Source of the DNA: Spirochaetota bacterium | Lineage (GTDB): Bacteria; Spirochaetota; Spirochaetia; Treponematales; Treponemataceae | Direction: 5' to 3' | Length of the DNA: 64,000 nucleotides | Assembly: GCA_023443865.1 (NCBI GenBank) | Contig: JAEZST010000022.1 | Coordinates: forward strand, 310,001 to 374,000 | In this document: piece by piece, positions 41,597-49,600 of the stretch | Layout of the letters: each line of letters begins with the position of its first letter | How positions within the stretch are numbered: position 1 is the stretch's first letter | Notes under the pieces: model-generated | Told to the model about the DNA's origin: nothing | What the model saw: only the letters and a program-made list of their open reading frames with translations | Database searches by the model: none | Position numbers and translations under genes: made by a program

Positions 41597-43524
41597 GCGA
41601 CGCGAAGGCGAGAGAGACGATCACGGGCGGTTCCGGCGCCGGCGGGCCCAGGCCGGGCGTGCGTCCGGGCGGCATGATGGGCGGCGGCTTTCGGGGCGGC
41701 ATGCGCGGGCCGGCGGAAAAGCCGAAAAACGCGGCGAAAACCTTCAAGCGCTTCGCGGAATACTTCGGCGCGCGGAAAAGGCATCTTATCGCCGTGTGCG
41801 TCCTCGCCGCGACGGGCACGGTTTTCGGCATCGTGGGCCCGAAGCTCCAGGGTTTCGTGACCACCGAGATATTCGACGGGTTTATGGCAAAGCGCGCGGC
41901 GGCCCTGCTCGGCCAGCCCTTGCCCGCGTTTGACGCGGCCTCTATCGGGCGCATGCTCATGGGCATCGTCGCCCTGTACCTCGTGAGCGCCGCCCTGGGC
42001 TATGCCCAGCAGCTCATCATGTCCGACGTGGCCCAGAAAATCGTGTACGATATGCGGCGCGACATGAACGACAAGCTGCACCGGCTGCCCCTGCGTTATT
42101 TCGACGGGAGAACCCACGGCGAGGTTATGAGCCGCATGACGAACGATATCGACACTATCGGCAATACGCTCCAGCAGAGCCTGACTCAGATGATCACCTC
42201 TACCGTGACCATCCTCGGTATACTGGTCATGATGCTGACGATCAGCCCGCTACTGACGGCGATCAGCCTTTTAACGGTGCCCGCTGCCCTGTTCGCCACG
42301 ATGAATATCGCCAAGCGCTCGCAACGGCTATTCGGCGCCCAGGCGAAGGAATTGGGCCGGCTGAACGGGCATATCGAGGAAATGTACTCGGGGTTCACGA
42401 TCGTCAAGGCCTTCGGGCGGGAAGGAAAATCCATGGAGGAGTTCCGGGCCATCAACGGGCGGCTCGGGGAATCGAGCTGGCGCGCCCAGTTCATCTCGGG
42501 CGCGATGATGCCGATCATGAACTTCATCAACAACGTTGGCTACGTGCTCATCGCCGTCATCGGCGGCGTCATGACGGCGAAAAAGGCCATGAAGCTCGGC
42601 GATATCCAGGCGTTTATCCAGTATTCGAGGCAGTTCACCATGCCCATATCGCAGCTATCGAACATCGCCAACGTCCTGCAGTCGACCCTGGCCTCGGCGG
42701 AGCGGGTGTTCGAAATTCTCGACGAGGCCGAGGATATCCCCGATTCCCCCGCCGCGCTCGCGGAATTCAGGCCGAAGGGCCTCGTGAGGTTCGAAAACGT
42801 GCGGTTCGGCTATTCGGACGAGAATATCCTCATGGAAAGCGTAAACCTGGAAGCGCGCCCGGGACATACCGTCGCCATCGTCGGTCCCACCGGCGCGGGC
42901 AAGACGACCTTGGTGAATCTGCTCCTGCGCTTCTACGAAATTCAGGGCGGCGCCATCAGCGTGGACGGAACGGACATACGGGACGTGAGGCGGGGAACCC
43001 TCCGTACCCGGTTCGGCATGGTACTGCAGGATACCTGGCTCTTTAAGGGCACTATACGGGACAATATCGCCTACGGCCGCGAGGGCGCCACAGAGGCGGA
43101 AATCGTGGAGGCGGCGCGGGCGGCCCACGCGGACCACTTCGTCCGCGCGCTGCCCGACGGCTACGACACGGCCATCAACGAGGACGCCTCGAATCTCTCC
43201 CAGGGCGAAAAGCAGCTTTTGACCATAGCCCGGGCGATTCTCTCGGACCCCGCGATCCTCATCCTTGACGAGGCCACGAGCAGCGTCGACACGAGAACCG
43301 AGGTATACATACAGAAGGCAATGGGAGAGCTCATGAAGGGAAGGACGAACTTCGTCATCGCCCATCGGCTTTCCACGGTCCGCGACGCTGAGACGATCGT
43401 CGTCATGGACAAGGGTACCGTCATAGAAACGGGAAATCACCGGGAACTTATCGAGAGGAAAGGGTTCTACGCGGATTTGTACGAAAGCCAGTTCGCCGGG
43501 GCGTTCAGCGAAGAATCGGTATAA
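41593..43524 (+). CDS. ABC exporter half-transporter 2 (catalytic half)
   Basis: 643 residues; ATG 41593 overlaps the stop of half 1. The N-terminal 50 residues are a Gly/Met/Arg-rich, low-complexity segment (GGMMGGGFRGGMRG), then a six-helix exporter domain. The ATPase part (about 400-640) is fully consensus: GPTGAGKTTLVNLL, VLQDTWLFKGTIRDNIAYG, NLSQGEKQLLTIARAI, LILDEATSSVDTRTE (catalytic Glu present) and IAHRLSTV. This is the consensus partner of an asymmetric heterodimer, probably a multidrug or lipid exporter. Substrate is unknown. It is induced through the MarR gene at the head of the operon. Confidence 0.93.
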   Translation: MSDAKARETITGGSGAGGPRPGVRPGGMMGGGFRGGMRGPAEKPKNAAKTFKRFAEYFGARKRHLIAVCVLAATGTVFGIVGPKLQGFVTTEIFDGFMAKRAAALLGQPLPAFDAASIGRMLMGIVALYLVSAALGYAQQLIMSDVAQKIVYDMRRDMNDKLHRLPLRYFDGRTHGEVMSRMTNDIDTIGNTLQQSLTQMITSTVTILGILVMMLTISPLLTAISLLTVPAALFATMNIAKRSQRLFGAQAKELGRLNGHIEEMYSGFTIVKAFGREGKSMEEFRAINGRLGESSWRAQFISGAMMPIMNFINNVGYVLIAVIGGVMTAKKAMKLGDIQAFIQYSRQFTMPISQLSNIANVLQSTLASAERVFEILDEAEDIPDSPAALAEFRPKGLVRFENVRFGYSDENILMESVNLEARPGHTVAIVGPTGAGKTTLVNLLLRFYEIQGGAISVDGTDIRDVRRGTLRTRFGMVLQDTWLFKGTIRDNIAYGREGATEAEIVEAARAAHADHFVRALPDGYDTAINEDASNLSQGEKQLLTIARAILSDPAILILDEATSSVDTRTEVYIQKAMGELMKGRTNFVIAHRLSTVRDAETIVVMDKGTVIETGNHRELIERKGFYADLYESQFAGAFSEESV

Positions 43525-43540
43525 TTCGGCTCAAAGTAAC

Positions 43541-43592
43541 GGCCGCGCGCTTCTTTCGTGTTGTATACTCGAACGCGAAAGGAGCGCGCGCC
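43541..43592 (+). promoter_or_regulatory. Long inverted repeat around the flavodoxin promoter
   Basis: GGCCGCGCGCTTCTTTCG (43541-43558) and CGAAAGGAGCGCGCGCC (43576-43592) are inverted repeats with one extra C and one mismatch. The -10 box TATACT (43564-43569) lies in the gap and the right arm contains the Shine-Dalgarno AAAGGAG. If transcription starts upstream, the stem would hide the ribosome site; if it starts from the internal TATACT, the repeat would act as DNA operator. A weak -35 leaves the start uncertain. Confidence 0.5.
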
Positions 43593-43596
43593 GAAT

Positions 43597-44124
43597 ATGA
43601 AAACCCTTATCCTCTATTATTCCCGAACCGGCAACAACCGGTTCGCCGCCCTGAAGCTCGCCGAGGCGCTGGACTGCGATATCGAAGAAATACGCTCCCT
43701 GTGCGGGGGTTTTTCCTTCCTGCTTTTAGGCTCTGCCCTCACGTTCGGCCTAGGCAACCGCAAGCTCTCGCGAAACCCCGCCGACTTTGACCGCGTGATC
43801 CTCTGCGGTCCCATTTGGATGGGGCGGATCGTCCTTCCCCTCCGCGCCTTTCTCCGCAAATACGGGCGGTCGCTCAAGTCCCTCGCCTTCGTTACGGTTT
43901 GCGGGAGCGACGAGGCGAGCAAGTCGGGCGGTTTCGGCTACGAGACCGTCTTCGGCAAATTCCGCGCCCTTCTCGGGGAGAAGTTCGCGGGCGGCTTCGC
44001 GATTCCCGTTACCTTGATTCCCGGCGGCGGAGCCGACGCGACGAAGGCGCGCCTCAACGGGGCGAACTTCACCGGCGAGATCGCCGCGCGGTTCCAAGCC
44101 GTGGCGGACAGCCTCAAGGGTTGA
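43597..44124 (+). CDS. Flavodoxin-like protein
   Basis: 175 residues from ATG 43597, 11 nt after AAAGGAG. N-terminal FMN phosphate loop LILYYSRTGNNRFAALKLAEAL is a flavodoxin signature; VILCGPIWMGRIVLPLRAFLRKYG and LAFVTVCGSDEASKSGGFGYETVF match the FMN-ring loops of the long-chain flavodoxin/NAD(P)H:quinone reductase type. It is a soluble one- or two-electron carrier. Given the ferredoxin-dependent oxidoreductase in this window, a low-potential electron role is plausible but unproven. The 104 bp behind it hold GC-rich small palindromes but no clear terminator. Confidence 0.9.
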   Translation: MKTLILYYSRTGNNRFAALKLAEALDCDIEEIRSLCGGFSFLLLGSALTFGLGNRKLSRNPADFDRVILCGPIWMGRIVLPLRAFLRKYGRSLKSLAFVTVCGSDEASKSGGFGYETVFGKFRALLGEKFAGGFAIPVTLIPGGGADATKARLNGANFTGEIAARFQAVADSLKG

Positions 44125-44228
44125 ACCCCCCGGGGTAGCGGCCCACGCCGGGCAGCAAGCTTCCCGCCGGCCCAATCCCCTCCGCGGGCCAGCCGATCCC
44201 GGGGCCGGGCAGGGAGCCAAAACGTCCC

Positions 44229-46079
44229 TTATCGCTCCAGGCTCCAGGCGTACCCTTCTCCCCCAAGCTCCGCGAATTCCGGCCGTTTCGCCGCCGCCCC
44301 GAACGCCTTCGCGAGCCTCGCTCCGCTTACCGGCTTCTTGCCCCGGTTCACGAAGACCGTCAGGCTTGTCGCCCCGCGGTAGCCGCTGTCCGGCCTGAGC
44401 CTTCCGTAGGCAGCGTCCGACTCGTCCGCTCCCGCCTCTCCGGCGGAAATCCTGAAGCCGAATACGTCGGGCATTTTGGGGCTCGTAAGCCATTCCCGCC
44501 GGCCCCGGTTCACGAGCGTCGCGTTTTCCCGGCGAAGGGCGATGACCGCCTTGAGGAACTCGTATTGGCTGCGGTCCTGATGGGCCGCGTCCCAGGGCAT
44601 GCATCGCCTACAGTCCGGGTCGTGGGCGCCGGTCACGGCGAACTCGCTGCCGTAGTAAAAGCAGGGCGAGCCGGGGAGCAGCGCCAAAAGTAGCCAGGCG
44701 ATTCGCGCCGCGGGAAGGTTCCCTCCCAGCCGGTGGATAAGCCGGGCCGTATCGTGGGAATCGAGGAGGTTGAACCCCGCGCGGATCACCGGCAGGGGGT
44801 ACGACTTTTCCAGGGTTTCCATGCGGTTCGCCAGGGCGATCGCGTCGGGAATCTCGCCGTTCCCCCGCAAAAAGCCCTCGATCGCCTGGCCGAAGTGATA
44901 GTTCATGATCGCGTCGTACTGGTCGCCCTTAAGCCAGTCAATTGAATGGTGCCAAATTTCCCCGACGATATAGGCGTCCGGTTTTGCGGCCTTCACGACC
45001 CGGCGGAATTCCCGCCAAAAGTCGTGCGTCACCTCGTTGGCCACGTCGAGCCGCCAGCCGTCGATACCGCATTCCCGTATCCAGTAGTCCGCGACCTTCA
45101 ATAGGTATTCGCGCACCTCGGGGTTCGCCGTATTCAGCTTGGGCATGCCCGTGGTGAACGCGAAGGTCTCGAAATTCGCGCGGTGCGAATCGCCGTCGTC
45201 GGCGCGGGGCGTACCGTCCTCGTTTACGCCGAATAGGGGGAAGTCCCGAATCGCGAACCAGTCCCGGTAGCGCGAGGCCGCGCCCTTTTCCAAAACGTCG
45301 GCCCAGGGCGCGAAGGTCGTTCCCGAATGGTTGAACACCGCGTCCAATATTATCCTGATCCCCCGCCGGTGGCATTCGGCCACCAGGGTCCGCAGGTCCT
45401 CTTCCGTACCGAAGGCCGGGTCAATCTTCAGGTAATCGCCCGTATCGTACTTATGCACCGAGGGCGACTCGAAAATAGGCGTCAGGTAAATCCCGTTAAA
45501 GCCGAGTCCCGCGATATGGTCGAGCTTAGCCGTAATGCCCGCCAGGTCGCCCCCGTAGTATTCCGTATTCGTCACCGCGCCGTACTGCCATTCCTTCGTC
45601 CCCGGCGGGTTAAGCGCGGGGTTTCCGTTGTGGTACCGCTCGGGAAAAATCTGGTACCACACCGTCTCGCCCGCCCATTCCGGCGCCCGATACACCTCGG
45701 TCGGCTGAATATAGGGAAATATAAAGGTGTTCCAGGTATTGTGCCGGTCTACGGCCGCGACCACTCCTTTCTCCCCGTATTCGACCGCGGCGCGCCCCTT
45801 ACGCAAAATAAACCAGTATTTCAAGCGTCGGTACGGCGGCTCGAACAGAAATTCCCAAAAATCATGCACGCCGTTCGTGCCGACCTTCCGCATGGGATAG
45901 AGGTCGCTTGCCCAGACGTAGCCTTCCTTTCCGGGCTGCCACTCATAGGGATCGCCGCACGCGATCTCCACCCGGTCAATATCGCCCGCCGCCGTGCGGA
46001 TTCGAATGTGGAGGGTTTTATCGTCAAACGCATAACACCAATGATCACCGCAGTGGTGATAGATTGCGGAAGTATTCAT
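44229..46079 (-). CDS. GH13 neopullulanase/cyclomaltodextrinase-type amylase
   Basis: 616 residues, cytoplasmic (no signal peptide). An N-terminal beta domain (about 1-125, HCGDHWCYAFDDKTLHIRIRT) as in GH13_20 enzymes is followed by the (beta/alpha)8 barrel: VWYQIFPERYHNGNP, ILDAVFNHSGTTF, nucleophile GWRLDVANEV, acid/base YIVGEIWHHS, and NLLDSHDTARLIH. A short C-terminal beta domain ends the chain. It cleaves cyclodextrins, pullulan or maltodextrins. Ribosome site AAGGAG lies 8 nt before ATG. Its promoter spacer contains a LacI-type palindrome, and it faces the debranching/pullulanase fusion, so both serve glycogen or maltodextrin breakdown. Confidence 0.93.
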   Translation of the reverse strand: MNTSAIYHHCGDHWCYAFDDKTLHIRIRTAAGDIDRVEIACGDPYEWQPGKEGYVWASDLYPMRKVGTNGVHDFWEFLFEPPYRRLKYWFILRKGRAAVEYGEKGVVAAVDRHNTWNTFIFPYIQPTEVYRAPEWAGETVWYQIFPERYHNGNPALNPPGTKEWQYGAVTNTEYYGGDLAGITAKLDHIAGLGFNGIYLTPIFESPSVHKYDTGDYLKIDPAFGTEEDLRTLVAECHRRGIRIILDAVFNHSGTTFAPWADVLEKGAASRYRDWFAIRDFPLFGVNEDGTPRADDGDSHRANFETFAFTTGMPKLNTANPEVREYLLKVADYWIRECGIDGWRLDVANEVTHDFWREFRRVVKAAKPDAYIVGEIWHHSIDWLKGDQYDAIMNYHFGQAIEGFLRGNGEIPDAIALANRMETLEKSYPLPVIRAGFNLLDSHDTARLIHRLGGNLPAARIAWLLLALLPGSPCFYYGSEFAVTGAHDPDCRRCMPWDAAHQDRSQYEFLKAVIALRRENATLVNRGRREWLTSPKMPDVFGFRISAGEAGADESDAAYGRLRPDSGYRGATSLTVFVNRGKKPVSGARLAKAFGAAAKRPEFAELGGEGYAWSLER

Positions 46080-46101
46080 CGAAAGGGCTCCTTATGTTGG
46101 A

Positions 46102-46130
46102 ATTGTATGCAGGTAAACCGGTTTATGCAA
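46102..46130 (-). promoter_or_regulatory. GH13 promoter with embedded LacI-type operator
   Basis: On the minus strand TTGCAT (46130-46125), a 17 nt spacer and TACAAT (46107-46102). The spacer carries most of the perfect palindrome TAAACCGGTTTA (46114-46125). A-rich/T-rich arms around a central CCGG are typical operators of LacI/GalR sugar regulators such as MalR. Binding there would block polymerase, so maltodextrin-responsive repression is likely. Confidence 0.7.
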
Positions 46131-46290
46131 GCGTTTTCTCTGAAATAAGTGGAAGGGTAAACAAAAAAAAGACGAAGAAAAGATAAAGACTGAGTATCTC
46201 GCGAAAGGGCGCTTCCGGTCGTATACGCTGAAGCGAGGGCGCGCGATGCCCGGGGAGCGGTCGCCGGGCCCCAATACGGCGGCGAGGGAC

Positions 46291-46326
46291 GTGAGGGCCG
46301 TAAGGGCCGTGAGGGCCGTAAGGATC
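46291..46326 (+). repeat. Tandem 9-bp repeat, four units
   Basis: GTGAGGGCC, GTAAGGGCC, GTGAGGGCC and GTAAGGATC follow one another without gap, also readable as two 18-bp units; GCGAGGGAC directly before them is a diverged fifth unit. They lie in the 569 bp between the GH13 gene and the debranching fusion, just beyond the 3' end of a possible small gene. They are too short and spacerless to be a CRISPR. Confidence 0.75.
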
Positions 46327-46333
46327 GCGCGTT

Positions 46334-46528
46334 CTACGGTCTTGGATCGGCCTCGGGCAAGGCGATTGTCGCCTGGCGGGAAAGGGCGACGGGGCTCTCC
46401 GCGGGGTTCGCGTTCGTTCGGCATTCCACGAACGAGACGGTAACGTACGCCGCGATGCAACCGAAGACCGCGGAAAGGCAAAGGGTAATAAAGAGGTTTT
46501 CCGGGAGGATCGCGTATCGGGGTTTCAT
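46334..46528 (-). CDS. Possible small single-pass membrane protein
   Basis: 64 residues from ATG 46528. A hydrophobic segment LFITLCLSAVFGCIAAYVTVSF (about residues 10-32) is followed by a polar tail. A GAGGAG lies 14 nt upstream, farther than ideal; an in-frame ATG at 46579 would add 17 residues. Composition and a clean membrane helix favour a real gene, but no family is recognised and a spurious ORF is possible. Apart from this, the tandem repeats and two promoters, the 46080-46648 gap holds nothing I can identify. Confidence 0.42.
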   Translation of the reverse strand: MKPRYAILPENLFITLCLSAVFGCIAAYVTVSFVECRTNANPAESPVALSRQATIALPEADPRP

Positions 46529-46611
46529 GTTTTCAGGGTAACACTCCTCGGCGCGGCCGAACATGCCTTCAAAGTTCATAAAGGTGTCCGATTCTCGGTT
46601 CTCCGATTTGC

Positions 46612-46641
46612 TTGCATTATGTGCCAAGAACCTGTTATGCT
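46612..46641 (+). promoter_or_regulatory. Promoter of the debranching fusion, predicted leaderless
   Basis: TTGCAT (46612-46617), 18 nt and TATGCT (46636-46641). Only 7 nt lie between the -10 box and ATG 46649, and no Shine-Dalgarno is present. Confidence 0.5.
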
Positions 46642-46648
46642 TTTCCCC

Positions 46649-49600
46649 ATGAAGTTGATTCTTACCCCCGGTAACGGGCGGCGCTTTGCCTGGACCGACC
46701 GGGTTTCAGGCTTTCTTGAATTGAATAGCGCCCGTGCCGGCGTGTGCGAAGGCGGGTACCGACGCTTTGGGAAAACGTTTTTTCGCGACGTATACCTGGC
46801 GGATACCGTGGATTTATGGCGAACCAATGCCGTGAAAACCGAAGTGGAGCCGTCCGGGGCCCGTATCGTCTTCCGCGAGGGCGATTCCCCCGCGTCCCTT
46901 TCCCTCTCTCTCCTGGTCGACGAGCAGGCCCTTGCGGTAACCCTTGAAGGCGATCGGGGGGACTGCGGCCTTTTGCTTCCGCCGCGCCCCGCGAGTTCCG
47001 CGGAAAGCCCGGCCTGGAAGCCGGTCGGGCCTTCCCTCCCGGACGGTACCTCCGCGGCCTTTTGCGCGTGGCGGTCATTCCCCGAGTCACTTTCCGGCGG
47101 GGAAGGGGAGTCCTTCGGCTCTTCGGGAATCGCCGTCGCGTCCGCGCGGCCCTTTACCCTCGCGGAAGGGGAGGCAGGTCGCGTAATCCTTCACGGAGCG
47201 TCGCTCCCGGCGACCTGGTACGTCGCCTTTGAGGCCACTCCCGAGGCCGCCGCGGAAAAGGCGGTCCGCCTTGCCCGCGAGGACGGGCTTCGCGACCACC
47301 GCGAAAAGGTAGCCGCGGCCCTGTCATCCGTTACGGCGGCCACCGGCGACGCCCGCTTCGACGAGGCCCTCGCCTGGGCGCGCTTTTCCGGCTGGATGCT
47401 CGTAACCGACGACGGCGGGGCCCGGGGTATCTGGGCGGGGTTGCCCTGGTTCCGGGACAACTGGGGGCGCGATACCTTCATTGCCCTTTCGGGAATCCTG
47501 CTCGCCGGCGGCCATTTCGGGGAAGCCCGTTCCGTCCTCACCGGCTTTGCCCGCCATCAAAACCGCGACCCCGGAAGCCCCGACTGGGGCCGAATCCCGA
47601 ACCGTTGGCGGGGGCCCAACGACGTTATATACAACACCGCCGACGGAACCCTTTGGTTTATCCGGGCGGTTTGGGAATACCTGCAATACGCCGGAGACCT
47701 TTCCCTGCTCGGGGAAATCGGTCCGGCGGTGGATCTGGCGCTCAAGGCCGACGCCGAACGCAGGATCGACGAACACGGGTTTTTGCTTCACGGCGACGCG
47801 GATACCTGGATGGACGCGCGTATCCGGGGCGAAAACCCCTGGTCTCCCCGGGGCGACCGGGCCAACGACGTGCAGGCGCTTTGGTATACCGCCCTGCGTA
47901 TCGGGAGCCGTCTTTCGCGGATGGCGGGCGACGAGGCCGCGGCCGCGGAGCGGGATTCCCTGGCGGATCGGGTCCGGTCCTCCTTTCGCCGCTTTTTTTG
48001 GTCGGCGGAGCGCAATGCCCTCGCCGACCGACTGCCCCCGGGCCCTCACGGGGAATGGGAGCGGGATTTCACCGTGCGGCCGAACCAGCTTTTTGCCCTT
48101 ACCGTTCCCTCCGTTCTCTCTCCCGAAGAAAGCCTTCTCGACGAGGCCTGTTCCCGCGCCGTGCTCGAAAACGTCGAGCGCGAGCTGGTTTCTCCCTTCG
48201 GCCTTTTCAGCCTATGCCCGGACGACCCGCGCTTTCATCCCCGGCACGAGGACCCCGATCGGTACCACAAAGACGCGGCCTACCATAACGGAACGGTTTG
48301 GCCCTGGAATTCGGGCCCCTACGTTTCGGCCGCGTGCCGTCAGGGCGCGGGATCCCTACCGTCCCGTGCGGCGGGCATTCTCCGCAACGAGGCGCGCATG
48401 ATCCTCGAATCGGGCTGCGCGGGAACCCTCAGCGAGAATATCCACGCCCTCCCCGATTCGCTGGGGAATCCCGTACTGTCGGGCGCCTGGTCCCAAGCCT
48501 GGAGCGTTTCGGAGTTCGTCCGCAACGTTCACGAAGACGTGCTCGGGTTTCGCCCCCGCCTTGCCGAAAACGCGATCGACCTTTCTCCCTCGTTTCCCGA
48601 CGGCATTACCCGCTTTGCCGCGAGCTTTCCCATAGGCGCGCGATCCGGCGAGGGCGGGAATGGCCGGCTACGGCTTACCGTGAACCGGCTGGAAGACGGC
48701 TCGTACGAGGCGGAAGCCCTGCTCGACGCGCCGGCGGACTTCGCGCCCCTCGCGGTCAACGGGCGAACCCTCGCGCCGGGCGTACCCGTCCCGGTGCCCA
48801 TTTCCCGCCGCGCGGGCGCTTCCGGCGGCGCTCCGTTCGACTCGACCGCGACCCGTTCGCCTTCTCCCCTTCCGCGCGACCCCGCGGCCTTCGTGCCCGA
48901 GGCCTGGGTTACCGAACCCTTCCCCGCGCGCGAGCTGGAAACGGAGTGGTGCGGCGCCCTTCACCGGAAGGACTGGCTCGAAGGCCTGATCCTCTCGGGC
49001 CGGCAAAACGGCGCGGGCGGCGGGCCCCTGACCGCCGAACTGGAGTGGTATTTCGATTCGGACCAATTCCGGAACGCCTATGAAACGCGCGCTTCCTTCG
49101 GCTCGCGGTGGGCGCCCGACGAAACCCGGTTCCTCCTGTGGGCGCCGACGGCGCGCGCGGTGGAGCTCGCGCTCTGGGCGGAGGGAACCGGCGGAGAGCC
49201 CGCGCGGGTCGTTCCCATGACCCGGGGCAGGGGAGGGAACGCGGACGGGGCGGGTCACACGGACCGGGGAACCTGGTTCGCCGCGGTTCCGGGCGATTTG
49301 CACGGCGTCTACTATACGTTCCGCGTCCGGGCGCACGGGATCGTGCGCGAATCGGCCGATCCCGAGGCGCGCGCCTGCGGCGTGAACGGGAAGCGATCAA
49401 TGGTCGTGGACTTTTCCCGGACCGACCCCGAAGGCTGGTCGGCGGCGGCGGCCCCGCCCCTCGCGAGCGCGAACGACGCGGTGGTGTACGAGCTTCACGT
49501 CGCCGACCTCACCTCGTCCCCCTCCTGGACCGGCCCCGAAAGCCTTCGCCGCAAATACGGCGGGGTTACCGCGCGAAACGTGACCTGCGGCGCGGTCGAT

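Noticed and set aside
46291..46326. CRISPR array
   Set aside because: Units are 9 bp, contiguous and without spacers; no cas genes in the window.
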